Shown piece by piece: positions 50,751 to 59,762 of a stretch of 64,000 bases of DNA; within the stretch, counting starts at the first letter, position 1; every line of letters starts with the position of its first letter. Under the pieces are notes generated by a model. It was given only the letters and a program-made list of their open reading frames with translations, had not been told where the DNA came from and searched no databases. Location of the stretch: assembly GCF_900119155.1 (NCBI RefSeq), contig NZ_FPIR01000004.1:25937-89936 (forward strand), given 5' to 3'. Position numbers and translations under genes: made by a program. Source of the stretch: Ruminococcus sp. YE71 (GTDB lineage: Bacteria > Bacillota > Clostridia > Oscillospirales > Ruminococcaceae).

Positions 50751-53085
50751 ATTCTTCGGTGTCCTCGGATCTTTCGAGGAGCTCTTTTTCCTTGGTCAGC
50801 AGGAAGTACAGATCGTCGGGGTCGAAGCGGGAATCTTCATCCACCTGGAGCTGCCATGTGAAAATGCGTGACGGGTCGAGGTCGTATACGTCGCCCTTGC
50901 GCTTGCCCTCTTCCTCGAAGTCGTCGCTCAGCACGGTCGCCGTTCCGTCCTCGTGGATCTGGAGATAGATTATCTCGTCGTACTCCTCGTCCTCATCCTC
51001 ATCGTAAACGGTGAACTCGGCGCCTGCGAGCATCCCGAAGACCTCGGCGTTGCGGGAAAGGAAGCTCTTCGCCGCCTCGAAGCTGCATCTCGCCTTCGCC
51101 TCACGGATAAAACTCATACGGTTGGAAGCGCGCATCTGGAGATTGTCGCGGTCCTCCTCGGGTATCTCGGAGACTTTGAGCTCTCTGCCGTCGGGAAGGC
51201 GGATGATCGGCTCAGCGTAGATCTCGGGCTCCTCATCATCGTCGTCAAGCCCGGGGATGGTCACGGGCTCCCACTTGATGCGGGTGAACTCCTTGTCGTC
51301 GTAGAAGATGCCCGCGTTGAACCAGATACCCTCGTCGGGCAGCGGATCTACCGAGATGCAGCTGACCGCGATCTGGCGAACGACTTCCGACACGAACTCT
51401 ACATCTTCCTCGTCAACGGCGGGAACGATGAGGTTTATCGAACCGCTCTGACGCAGACCGACAGTCGCAACGTCGAACTTGCCCTCCTCGAATGCCGAGG
51501 CAAAGAGCTGTATCCTGAAAAGGTACTTCTCGAAAGGCGCAGCGGTCCCCGATGCCTCTATCTCAGCCCACTTTGCGGAGAGCAGGCGGTTGTTCACCGC
51601 GTCGATGATGATCGGAGAACCATCGGTATTGAGCGCGTTTGCGAACTTCACCAGTCGGCGCATATCCACAAAATTGTTGCTGCCGAACTGGGTGAGGATG
51701 ACCATCGCCACGCTGAATTCGCTCATCAGTTCCTGAGCGTTCTCGCCGAGGTAGTGTACCTGCTCCATGTGCCCGATGTCGGGGAGCTCGTCGAAGAGGA
51801 GGGTGTAGTTTGTGGCTTTGCCGTCGTTATCTCTGCCGCCTGCAAAGATCACGCCTCTTTCAGCGTCCACCGAAGCCGACGAAGTCTCGAACTCGTCCAT
51901 GTCCTTCAGTATCTGCTCTATCTGCTCAAACTTCGGGAAGTTGTCCGCGGACTTGAAGGGCACCACCAGCGCGTATGCCTCATTGGGGATGCGGCCGTGG
52001 GCAGGCAGTTCAAGCTCGATGGTCGGGTTGTCGGGGTACTCGAACGCCATAGTCTCCTTGTACAGGTCGGTATGGTTGCGCTCGTCGAACTTCTCGGCAA
52101 GGTCTTCTGCTACCTCCTTGAAATTCTCATACATCTCATCGACATTGTACACGCCCTCGTCATTGTACCACTCGAAGGAAGAATTGAGGTTGGTGTGGAG
52201 CTCCTCCTGACCCTCCTCTTTGAGCTTTCCGAAGAAGCGGCGGCAGGCGTCCGCATAGCAGAAGCGGTCGTAAGGTTCCTTTGAACCCGTAAAGTGGTGT
52301 ACGGTGCGTCTGAACAGCTCGTATGCCTTGTTGAGGTCTACCATCGTGTAGATCTCGATAACATCGGCGACCTTGTTGATGAAGTTGAGCTCGTCGCCTG
52401 CCGCACCCTTCAGGAACAGCTCGGCGTAGTGAACAGCTTCCTTGTACATACCTTTTTTCGCAAGCTCGCGGGCAACAGTGCCGTAGGTCGCGAAGGGCTG
52501 CTCGGCACAGCGCATACCGCGCTCTATCATCTCGCGGAGAAGTGACATACCCTTTTCAAACGAACCGAACTGGAGCTCGCACCTGATGCGCTCGGAAAGC
52601 TCGCAGGTCTCACAGTCGCTCATCTCGGTGCGCTCGAAGGTCTCGGAAAGCTCCATGAGGTCGAGCATCGACTGCGGGTCGGGATCGATTCTGCTGTAAA
52701 CGTCGTACTGCTCCTTGTAGTAGGTTCGCAGTGTATAGCCGAACTGATCGATATATTCGCGGAAACGCTTGAAGTACTCGTCGATCTGCTCAAGGCTTAT
52801 CTGGTAGTATCTGTCCGTTCTTGCGATTATCCACTTGAACGCGAACATGAAATTCCTCGGCGAAAGTATGCCGGGGTTCTCATCGAACAGCTTCATCAGC
52901 TCGGGAAACATCAGCAGTGCCTTGAAACCGTCATCGTGGAAAACGCTCTGCTTTATGTAGTCGTAGCGCAGGTGCAGCGCGTGCTCCATATCCTGCTCGG
53001 CGTCGGCTTCGGCGATGCACTTTTTGAGATATTCCATCTTCTCTGCGCCGTCTGCAAGGCTGTCGTAGTAATTAAAATCGTACAT
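50749..53085 (-). CDS. Large acidic cytoplasmic protein, helical-repeat N-terminus, DUF4026-like C-terminus
   Basis: 778 residues, strongly acidic. Residues ~1-330 are helical and resemble TPR-like repeats (ERGMRCAEQPFATYGTVARE, KEAVHYAELFLKGAAGDELN). Residues ~370-770 are alpha/beta (ALVVPFKSADNFPKFEQIEQ, YTLLFDELPDIGHMEQVHYL, LRQSGSINLIVPAVDEEDV), which I associate from memory with the DUF4026 family of unknown function. There are no membrane helices or signal. It follows the Hsp90-like gene by three bases, so it is probably a client adaptor or co-chaperone of that protein. This is inference from the operon and the repeats. Confidence 0.65.
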   Translation of the reverse strand: MYDFNYYDSLADGAEKMEYLKKCIAEADAEQDMEHALHLRYDYIKQSVFHDDGFKALLMFPELMKLFDENPGILSPRNFMFAFKWIIARTDRYYQISLEQIDEYFKRFREYIDQFGYTLRTYYKEQYDVYSRIDPDPQSMLDLMELSETFERTEMSDCETCELSERIRCELQFGSFEKGMSLLREMIERGMRCAEQPFATYGTVARELAKKGMYKEAVHYAELFLKGAAGDELNFINKVADVIEIYTMVDLNKAYELFRRTVHHFTGSKEPYDRFCYADACRRFFGKLKEEGQEELHTNLNSSFEWYNDEGVYNVDEMYENFKEVAEDLAEKFDERNHTDLYKETMAFEYPDNPTIELELPAHGRIPNEAYALVVPFKSADNFPKFEQIEQILKDMDEFETSSASVDAERGVIFAGGRDNDGKATNYTLLFDELPDIGHMEQVHYLGENAQELMSEFSVAMVILTQFGSNNFVDMRRLVKFANALNTDGSPIIIDAVNNRLLSAKWAEIEASGTAAPFEKYLFRIQLFASAFEEGKFDVATVGLRQSGSINLIVPAVDEEDVEFVSEVVRQIAVSCISVDPLPDEGIWFNAGIFYDDKEFTRIKWEPVTIPGLDDDDEEPEIYAEPIIRLPDGRELKVSEIPEEDRDNLQMRASNRMSFIREAKARCSFEAAKSFLSRNAEVFGMLAGAEFTVYDEDEDEEYDEIIYLQIHEDGTATVLSDDFEEEGKRKGDVYDLDPSRIFTWQLQVDEDSRFDPDDLYFLLTKEKELLERSEDTEE

Positions 53086-53088
53086 GGT

Positions 53089-54846
53089 TCATATCCCCCA
53101 TTCTATGAGTTTTATAAGGTTTTCGTTCATTATGTTCATTTCCTTTGCATGGACGGGGTATCCGCCCGAGATAAGTGCCTGAACATAGAGTATCTTTGCA
53201 AATGTCGTGAGCTTCACACGGTCGCTGACCGATGAAAGCCGCTGTATCAGCTCACTGCGGCAGTTGAGGTAAAGGCTCGCGGTGACGTCCTTGTACTCCT
53301 CTTCAAACACGCCCAGCATACTGCCGAACACCGCGTCGCCGTTCTCTTTCGAGTGCTGTATGTCGCGCTTGATGTCGGCGTCCGCGCTTCGGCTGTAGAT
53401 AGCGCTGAGCTGTTCGGGCTTGAAGGAGCGCATGACCGCCCGACAGTCGAATTTTTTCAGTGCGCTGTCGAATATCTTCACGAGCCCGTCGAAGTCCTCT
53501 TCGTTCGGGCACTCGCCAAGGGTATCCGAGAGCACGTTGTCGGAAAGCTGCTGCACCTTCATGATGCCGAGTCTTTCCGCGAACAGGAGCAGATCCTTCT
53601 CGTGTACGTAGGCGGTGTTGACCAGCAGTCTGTCCGCCTCGGCGAATATCGGTTTCAGCTGTCTGAACACCTCGATGTCCGAGATGTAGAAGATGTCCTT
53701 TCGGCTGTCGGTCAGCGTTTCGCCGCTGACGCTCCCGAAGCTCGTCTCAAACATGAAGTACGGAAGGAACGTCCGAAGCAGCTGTTCGTTCTCGCAGGCG
53801 ATAGACCTGAGCGCCGTTCCGTGGAGCCTGCCTATCCGCTGCAGGAGCGTAGGGTCCTTCACGGACAGAAGTTCCAGATAGCCCGAGATGCATTCGGCTA
53901 TCTCCTGCCGCGCCTTATCGAGCAGTTCGTCCTGATAGAACCCCTCACGGGAGGCGGTGGGTCTGAGCTTATCGGTGTTGATGAAGCACCTGACGAAGAA
54001 CGCCCACTCGGGCAGCAGACCCGTTCCGTCCTCGGTCAGCAGCATACTTTTCAGGTAGATGCGGTGGCGTTTTGGGCTGCCTGCCGCCGAAACGGTGAAA
54101 GGCAGTATGTAAGCCGCGCCACTGAACAGTCCGCTGGGCGAGTCGAGGGGGATGTAGTCGAGAAACTCGGTGTCGGCGCCGAAGATGCGCTTTCCCGTGT
54201 CCAGCACGAACCTGCGTTCGTTCCTGCCGCCCTCTTCGCCGATGTACAGCACGTTCGCACGGGTCTTGGTGATGCCGTCGGCCGACACGTATATCGGGTA
54301 CGGCAGCGGCAGTCCGAAATAGCGCAGCCTTTCCTCACAGAGTTCCGCCTCAAAGAAGCTCTCCTTGCCTTCCGACGGGGAGAAGCTGATGGAGCTGCCA
54401 ATGGGCATATCGGGCGGTATCTGCCGTATGGAGTACCTGCCGTCGGCAAAGCCGTGCCATTCCACCGCGCAGTCGGGGGCTTTCACCGAGCGCGAGCGAA
54501 GCACTATCTCGTCGGTGACGATGAAGCAGCTGAGCAGTCCGATGCCGAACCGCCCGATGAAGCTGCCCGAGCCGCGCTTCGAGGACTTGCCGATGACCGA
54601 CACGAACTTGTGTACCTCTTCCTCGGTAAGACCCGTGCCGTTGTCGCGGAAGACTATGCTCTTTCCGTCGGCGGTGACGTTTATCTCGGGGTCTTTGAAG
54701 GTCTTGTCGGAGCGTTTCCTCATGCCGATAGCGTCGGCGGCATTTTGCAGCAGCTCACGCAGAAAAACATCGGGACTGGAGTACAGGTGGTCTGAGAGTA
54801 TGCTTATCATGCCCCCCAAGTCAACGCTGAACTGATGTTCACTCAC
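53089..54846 (-). CDS. Hsp90 (HtpG)-family molecular chaperone, divergent
   Basis: 585 residues. The N-terminal GHKL ATPase has the Hsp90 signatures: LRELLQNAADAI, FRDNGTGLTEEEVHKF, and the lid/G2 motif SFIGRFGIGLLSCFIV. The middle domain contains the 'RFVLDTGKRIFGADTEFLDY' and LLPEWAFFVRCFINTDKLRP region. The C-terminal part is short and diverged compared with HtpG (about 620 residues or more). The frame has two GTG candidates; that at 54846 has AAGGGAA at better spacing. The start overlaps the lipoprotein gene. It is the third gene of a four-gene operon, so it may be specialised rather than the general HtpG. Confidence 0.88.
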   Translation of the reverse strand: MSEHQFSVDLGGMISILSDHLYSSPDVFLRELLQNAADAIGMRKRSDKTFKDPEINVTADGKSIVFRDNGTGLTEEEVHKFVSVIGKSSKRGSGSFIGRFGIGLLSCFIVTDEIVLRSRSVKAPDCAVEWHGFADGRYSIRQIPPDMPIGSSISFSPSEGKESFFEAELCEERLRYFGLPLPYPIYVSADGITKTRANVLYIGEEGGRNERRFVLDTGKRIFGADTEFLDYIPLDSPSGLFSGAAYILPFTVSAAGSPKRHRIYLKSMLLTEDGTGLLPEWAFFVRCFINTDKLRPTASREGFYQDELLDKARQEIAECISGYLELLSVKDPTLLQRIGRLHGTALRSIACENEQLLRTFLPYFMFETSFGSVSGETLTDSRKDIFYISDIEVFRQLKPIFAEADRLLVNTAYVHEKDLLLFAERLGIMKVQQLSDNVLSDTLGECPNEEDFDGLVKIFDSALKKFDCRAVMRSFKPEQLSAIYSRSADADIKRDIQHSKENGDAVFGSMLGVFEEEYKDVTASLYLNCRSELIQRLSSVSDRVKLTTFAKILYVQALISGGYPVHAKEMNIMNENLIKLIEWGI

Positions 54847-55630
54847 TGCTTTCACTTCCCTTCAGCTTTTCTTCAAGCTCCTTGTAGAACCGTTTCTGTT
54901 CATCGAGCTTCATGTGAGCTATCTCGTTGTAATCGAGCCCCTGTGCGGCGGCTTCCTCCTCGTTCAGTCCGAACGTGTAGTATATGTAGAACTTCACCTG
55001 CGCCACGTCGGTAACGGGTTCGCCGTCGGTGATATTATCGTAGTCCGAAAAATCAGGCAGGGTTATGGGTTCGCTCGAAAAGCTGACCGAAGTCACATCT
55101 GTCTCGGTCAGTTCACCGCCGTTGTCCTCTGTTATCTTCTCGATGCCCTCAGCGCCCTTTGCGGTATCGAACACGAAAGTGAAGGTCGAGTTCCCGCCGC
55201 TGTCGGAGGAAGTGTAGACCTCGGTAGTCCTGCCGTTTTCCTCGGACAGGTCTGTTAGCTTGTCATCCTTCTCCATCTTCACGAAAGTGCTGCCGAAGCC
55301 GCCGCTGTTGTCGGTTATCCTGTAGCAGCGCACCTCGGGGAATATCATGTAGGTCTTGTTATCGACATTCACGAATTCGGTATACACGCCCTTGTTATCC
55401 ATGGACATGAAGCTGTCACTGCCGAAGCGTCTGATGCGCAGGCTCAGACCGTCCTCTGCGGCGGCACCGCTGATGTTGAACGAAATGTCGTAGTCGCCGT
55501 TGTCGAGCCTGTCGCTGAGTTCTGCCGCGAGAGTCTTTTCCGTATCCGCGGAGTTGTCCTCAACCTTTCCGCAGCCGCCGAGAAGCAGCACGGCGGACAG
55601 TGCGACAGCCGTCAATGTGTTTTTTCTCAT
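54839..55630 (-). CDS. Lipoprotein of the Hsp90 operon
   Basis: 263 residues. The signal sequence ends in the lipobox LLLGGCG (Cys20). The mature part has a beta-rich region resembling an outer-leaflet LppX/LolA-type cradle (YDISFNISGAAAEDGLSLRI, KTYMIFPEVRCYRITDN, TSVSFSSEPITLPDFSDY), although no family is certain. The C-terminus is helical and charged. It overlaps the start of the Hsp90-like gene. A surface lipoprotein in operon with a cytoplasmic Hsp90 is unexpected. Confidence 0.72.
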   Translation of the reverse strand: MRKNTLTAVALSAVLLLGGCGKVEDNSADTEKTLAAELSDRLDNGDYDISFNISGAAAEDGLSLRIRRFGSDSFMSMDNKGVYTEFVNVDNKTYMIFPEVRCYRITDNSGGFGSTFVKMEKDDKLTDLSEENGRTTEVYTSSDSGGNSTFTFVFDTAKGAEGIEKITEDNGGELTETDVTSVSFSSEPITLPDFSDYDNITDGEPVTDVAQVKFYIYYTFGLNEEEAAAQGLDYNEIAHMKLDEQKRFYKELEEKLKGSESSE

Positions 55631-55642
55631 CTGTTTTCACAC

Positions 55643-56230
55643 TCATTTATACATTATCTTGGTTTTGATATCGTCGTTATAAAGCGCCATGCGGAAGGTG
55701 ATGAACACCGTCAGCATCAGCACCGCCTGCGAGACAGGGAACGCCGCAAGGAGTCCCTGCTTTGCGTCGGCGAGTTCCAGCGTCGGGGCGAACAGGTTTA
55801 TCAGCCCCCACAGACCCGCGTTGAGCGCCTTGAACCACAGCATCGAGCCTGTTTTTCCGTAGGAGAGCGCCAGAACGGCAAAGCTGACCATAGCGGGCGC
55901 GACGCTCAGCAGTCCCAGCAGAAGCCCGAACGCAGGCTTCACACTGTCGCCGCGGAGGGTGTTCTTGACCCTCGCTTTCGAGCCCTCTTTCAGTCCGAAG
56001 TCGGCAAGCACGACGGCATAGCAGACCATACCGAGCAGAGCGAACGCAATGTCTCCGGCGCCCTTCATCACGATGCGCATGGCGAACAGCGACAGGAATA
56101 TGAACACCCCGAAAAACTCGCACTCAAGCCATTTCAGCACCGCGAAAATGCAGGCTCTGCGTCTGTTATAGGTCAGTTCCTGCGAGTAGTCTTTAGTCTC
56201 GGCGTCCTTAGTCTTTTCCGTCTCCAACAT
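55643..56230 (-). CDS. Membrane protein, first gene of the Hsp90 operon
   Basis: 195 residues with about five hydrophobic helices (about 36-50, 58-80, 102-122, 133-150 and 167-185) after a charged N-terminus. I recognise no family. GGAGGTGG directly precedes ATG 56230 and a consensus SigA promoter lies 30 bp upstream, so this opens the operon containing the lipoprotein, Hsp90-like and DUF4026-like genes. Confidence 0.68.
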   Translation of the reverse strand: MLETEKTKDAETKDYSQELTYNRRRACIFAVLKWLECEFFGVFIFLSLFAMRIVMKGAGDIAFALLGMVCYAVVLADFGLKEGSKARVKNTLRGDSVKPAFGLLLGLLSVAPAMVSFAVLALSYGKTGSMLWFKALNAGLWGLINLFAPTLELADAKQGLLAAFPVSQAVLMLTVFITFRMALYNDDIKTKIMYK

Positions 56231-56260
56231 ACCACCTCCATCATCGGCATATACAACAAT

Positions 56261-56289
56261 ATTATATCATATCTTAGGATGTAAATCAA
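56261..56289 (-). promoter_or_regulatory. SigA promoter of the Hsp90 operon
   Basis: On the minus strand, TTGATT (56289-56284) and TATAAT (56266-56261), 17-bp spacer. No CIRCE or other heat-shock operator is seen between it and the gene. Confidence 0.75.
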
Positions 56290-56326
56290 CTCCCTGCCCA
56301 AAATCTCACCTTTCTATCACAAAAAA

Positions 56327-56350
56327 ACGCTCTCCGACATCGGAGAGCGT
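56327..56350 (-). terminator. Intrinsic terminator of the carboxyltransferase operon
   Basis: ACGCTCTCCG and CGGAGAGCGT with loop ACAT; on the minus strand followed by TTTTTT, 12 bp past the last gene. Confidence 0.9.
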
Positions 56351-56362
56351 CTGTTGAAGTTT

Positions 56363-57763
56363 TTATACGGGGTGTACCTTGTTGGCAGCGTCGCCGTGAG
56401 CGCTGTCGATATTGTACTTCTTGTCGCGTCTTGCCTTGAAGAACTTAGGAGCGACCTTCGGGAACATAGCGTAGGTGAGAACGTCCTCCTCCTGCTCTGT
56501 CCACTCCTTGCACTCTTCGCGGAGCTTATCCAGCTCGGGCTCAAGCAGGTCAGCGGGACGGCAGGTAATAGGCTGCTCATCGCCGAGTATCTTCTTCGAG
56601 AATGCGGGATCGATGGGTTCGGGAGTCTTGCCGTAGCCGCCTCTTACCATCTCCTTGAATTCCTTGGTGACGGTCTTGTATCTCTCGCCTGTGATAACGT
56701 TGAACACGGCCTGTGTACCAACTATCTGCGAGGACGGAGTTACCAGCGGAGGCGAGCCTGCGTCCTTACGAACTCTCGGCACTTCCTCAAGTACCTCGTT
56801 GAACTTGTCCTCCTTGCCTGCCTGCTTGAGCTGCGAGAGCAGGTTGGAGAGCATACCGCCGGGAACCTGATAGATAAGGGTCTTTGCGTCGGTAGCGAGC
56901 ATCTTGGGGTCGAGCAGACCGCTGTCTATGTACTTCTTTCTGAGACCCATGAAGTACTCTCTGATCTCGCCGAGCTTCACGAGGTCGAGACCTGTGTCGT
57001 ACTCGGTGCCCTGGAAAGCTGCAACGATGGACTCGGTCGGAGCGTGGGAAGTACCCAGTGCCAGCGGAGACATAGCGGTGTCAACAACGTCAACGCCTGC
57101 CTCGGCAGCCTTGATGATGCACATGGAAGCGAGACCTGTGGTGTAGTGGGTGTGCAGCTGGATCGGGATCTTGACAGCCTTTTTCAGCTCGGCTACGAGA
57201 GCGCTTGCCTCGTAGGGAGTGAGCAGAGCAGCCATATCCTTGATGCAGATGGAATCAGCGCCCAGCGACTCGATCTGCTTAGCGTAGTTAACATAATATT
57301 CGTGAGTGAACACGTCGCCCAGTGTGTAGCTGATAGCGATCTGAGCGTGACCCTGCTCCTTCTTGGCCGCCTTTACAGCAGTCTCAAGGTTGCGGATGTC
57401 GTTGAGAGCGTCGAATATTCTGATGATGTCGATACCGTTTGCGATGGACTTCTGTACGAAGTACTCAACGCAGTCGTCAGCGTAGTGACGGTAACCGAGC
57501 ATATTCTGACCTCTGAAGAGCATCTGGAGCTTGGTGTTGGGCATCTCGCGTCTGATTGTGCGAAGTCTCTCCCAGGGGTCTTCGTTCAGGAAGCGGATGC
57601 AGGAATCGAAGGTAGCGCCGCCCCAGACCTCAGCGGAGTGGAAGCCTATCTTATCCATCTCCTGCATGATGGGCTTCATCTCGTCGATCGACATTCTTGT
57701 AGCGATGAGCGACTGATGAGCGTCACGCAGGACTGTTTCGGTAATACCGAGTTTCTTAGCCAT
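56363..57763 (-). CDS. oadA: Oxaloacetate/pyruvate carboxyltransferase subunit (5S / OadA-type)
   Basis: 466 residues, a DRE-TIM barrel carboxyltransferase. It begins ITETVLRDAHQSLIATR (metal Asp), has the carboxylated-lysine region DSICIKDMAALL and the metal-binding HTHYTTGLASM, and a conserved C-terminal PASC-type region. It moves a carboxyl group between oxaloacetate/pyruvate and biotin. The attached biotin domain of full OadA is absent; a separate carrier protein is encoded next door, as in the transcarboxylase 5S subunit. AAAGGAACTGATAACA precedes the ATG. Confidence 0.93.
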   Translation of the reverse strand: MAKKLGITETVLRDAHQSLIATRMSIDEMKPIMQEMDKIGFHSAEVWGGATFDSCIRFLNEDPWERLRTIRREMPNTKLQMLFRGQNMLGYRHYADDCVEYFVQKSIANGIDIIRIFDALNDIRNLETAVKAAKKEQGHAQIAISYTLGDVFTHEYYVNYAKQIESLGADSICIKDMAALLTPYEASALVAELKKAVKIPIQLHTHYTTGLASMCIIKAAEAGVDVVDTAMSPLALGTSHAPTESIVAAFQGTEYDTGLDLVKLGEIREYFMGLRKKYIDSGLLDPKMLATDAKTLIYQVPGGMLSNLLSQLKQAGKEDKFNEVLEEVPRVRKDAGSPPLVTPSSQIVGTQAVFNVITGERYKTVTKEFKEMVRGGYGKTPEPIDPAFSKKILGDEQPITCRPADLLEPELDKLREECKEWTEQEEDVLTYAMFPKVAPKFFKARRDKKYNIDSAHGDAANKVHPV

Positions 57764-57786
57764 TGTTATCAGTTCCTTTCGTTATC

Positions 57787-58152
57787 TCAGCCGATCACGC
57801 AGACGAGCGTACCTGTCTCAACAGCAGCGCCCTTCTGTACGTTCACGCTGAGCACCTTGCCTGCGCAGGGAGCGTTGATGTCGTTCTCCATCTTCATAGC
57901 CTCGAGGATAGCGAGTGCCTGACCCTCAGCTACGGTGTCGCCTACGGATACCTTAACGTCGAGGATAGTTCCGGGCATCGGAGCGCTTACCTTGGTGCCG
58001 TCAGCAACAGGTGCAGCGGCAGGAGCAGCCGCAGCGGGTGCAGCAGCCGCAGGAGCAGCAGCTACGGGAGCAGCAGGAGCAGCGCCTGCGTCAAGCTCTT
58101 CAACAGCTACGTCGTATGCTTTTCCGTTTACTGTGATATTATATCTTTTCAT
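57787..58152 (-). CDS. Biotin carboxyl carrier protein
   Basis: 121 residues: a short N-terminal domain (MKRYNITVNGKAYDVAVEEL), a ~30-residue Ala/Pro hinge, and a biotinyl domain with AILEAMKMEND (biotin acceptor Lys87). The hinge lets the biotin swing between the two carboxyltransferases encoded on either side. The ATG at 58152 has AAGGTGG at proper distance and is preferred over one four codons upstream. The coding strand of the hinge is GCA/GCT/GCC-rich, a possible source of length variation. Confidence 0.93.
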   Translation of the reverse strand: MKRYNITVNGKAYDVAVEELDAGAAPAAPVAAAPAAAAPAAAAPAAAPVADGTKVSAPMPGTILDVKVSVGDTVAEGQALAILEAMKMENDINAPCAGKVLSVNVQKGAAVETGTLVCVIG

Positions 58153-58230
58153 AAGTATTTCCACCTTTTCGGATTTTAGTTCACGTTGGTCTGTCTGATT
58201 TACTGCGGAGTTCTGAGCCGCCTTCGTTCA

Positions 58231-59607
58231 TCAGAGCTGGATGTTGCTGTGCTTCTTGGGAAGTCTCGAAATGCGCTTGCCTGCGAGTATCTCAACTGCT
58301 GTGATGAGCGTATCTCTGAGCTGTGCGGAAGTTGTCACGCCGTCGATGCAGCCCTTAGCGGCAGCCGCAACGGGCGAACCCTCCTCAGCGGAGTAGCGTG
58401 CAGCCAGCTGGAGTCTCTTGTCCTTTACGTTCTCAGCGCCTGCGAGCTCGTCGTGATAGAAGAACTCTGCTGCGGTGATGGGAGCGAGAGGAGTGATGAC
58501 AGCGTCCTCGGTCGCGTAGGTCAGGTCGGCGTTCGCGCCCTTTCCTGCCAGTGCGATGAATGCAGCGCCGTAAGCTCTGCCTGTAACTACCGATACCTTG
58601 ATGGTGGTAGCCTCGGCGTAAGCGTGTGCGAGCTTAGCCATATTCTTTACTGCGCCTGCTGCCTCAGTCTCGCTGCCGCCCTCGAAGCCCTCGGTATCGA
58701 CAACTGTGATAACGGGAACTGCGAAAGCGTCGCAGGTGCGTACAAATCTTGCTATCTTGGAGCAGTCATCGGCGGTGAGAGCCGAAGCTGTCTTGTTGGT
58801 CGCAACGAAGCCTACTGCTGCGCCGCCGAGTGTTGCCAGCGCGGTGTAGGAAGCCTTGCCGAAGTCTGCGTACAGCTCGGTGATGCTGTTTGCGTCGAGG
58901 ATGCCCTCAGCAAGGGACTTTGCGTCCTTGCCTGCCGCAGCAGAGGGGAGGTCGTACTCGTACATCGGCACGGGGGAGAGGTTGTTCATCGGGAGCTTTT
59001 CGATGAGAGTCTTTGCGGCTTCAACAGCTGCCTTATCATCGGAAGCCACCAGAGCGGCTGTACCGTTTGCGGCTGCGTTCTCAGCCGATGCGCCCGTGTT
59101 CGGGGTAACGTAGAGCTCTGCGCCCTCAGCGACAACGGTGAAATCTGCCGACTCAGCCAGCAGTGCCGAAGTACCCGAGCAAACGCCTGCTACTACAGCG
59201 ATCTGCGGAACAACGCCCGACAGGTTCGACATAGCGAGCATGAGCTCACCGTAAGCGTTAAGAGCCTCGTGACCGTCGTTCAGGTCAGCGCCGAAGCTGT
59301 CATAGATGCCGACAACGGGAACGCCCGTCTTAGCGGCAAGATCGTAGACCTTAGCTATCTTCTCAGCCTGTGCGCGGTTGAGCGCACCGCCGTTCACGCT
59401 TACATCCTGCGAGAAAGCGTAGCACGCATTTCCGCCAACGTAGCCGAAAGCAGTTACAACTCCGCAGAGCTTTGCGCCGTTTGCGGCAAAAGCGTCGAGC
59501 TCGGTATATCTGCCCTCATCGTAGAGATATGTAAGTCTTTCTTTTGCGGTGCTCTGAGCAGCAGCTGCCATTTTCAGCTCCGCAGGGTTTGACTTTGTTT
59601 CAGCCAT
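58231..59607 (-). CDS. Acyl-CoA carboxyltransferase subunit (12S / MmdA-type)
   Basis: 458 residues, crotonase-fold carboxyltransferase with both half-sites. The first includes CGVVTAFGYVGGNACYAFSQ and 'VCSGTSALLAESADFTVV'. The second includes VPVITVVDTEGFEGGSETEA and GRAYGAAFIALAGKG. It carboxylates or decarboxylates an acyl-CoA such as methylmalonyl- or malonyl-CoA through biotin. It is a little shorter than typical MmdA/12S (about 510-520 residues). GGAGGAAAAGAT precedes ATG 59607. It is the first gene of the three-gene operon; no biotin carboxylase or Na+-pumping beta subunit follows. Confidence 0.9.
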   Translation of the reverse strand: MAETKSNPAELKMAAAAQSTAKERLTYLYDEGRYTELDAFAANGAKLCGVVTAFGYVGGNACYAFSQDVSVNGGALNRAQAEKIAKVYDLAAKTGVPVVGIYDSFGADLNDGHEALNAYGELMLAMSNLSGVVPQIAVVAGVCSGTSALLAESADFTVVAEGAELYVTPNTGASAENAAANGTAALVASDDKAAVEAAKTLIEKLPMNNLSPVPMYEYDLPSAAAGKDAKSLAEGILDANSITELYADFGKASYTALATLGGAAVGFVATNKTASALTADDCSKIARFVRTCDAFAVPVITVVDTEGFEGGSETEAAGAVKNMAKLAHAYAEATTIKVSVVTGRAYGAAFIALAGKGANADLTYATEDAVITPLAPITAAEFFYHDELAGAENVKDKRLQLAARYSAEEGSPVAAAAKGCIDGVTTSAQLRDTLITAVEILAGKRISRLPKKHSNIQL

Positions 59608-59664
59608 ATCTTTTCCTCCATTCGTTTCATATCCGCACACTGCGGAAAAATAACATACAAATCT

Positions 59665-59693
59665 ATTATAATACAACACTGTTGAAATTTCAA
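59665..59693 (-). promoter_or_regulatory. SigA promoter of the carboxyltransferase operon
   Basis: On the minus strand, TTGAAA (59693-59688) and TATAAT (59670-59665), 17-bp spacer; leader about 50 nt. Confidence 0.8.
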
Positions 59694-59762
59694 GCAGTTT
59701 TGCAAAAATATGAATTTCTTTTACGATAACTGTAAAAAAAATTCACAAACTACAGAACTGCC

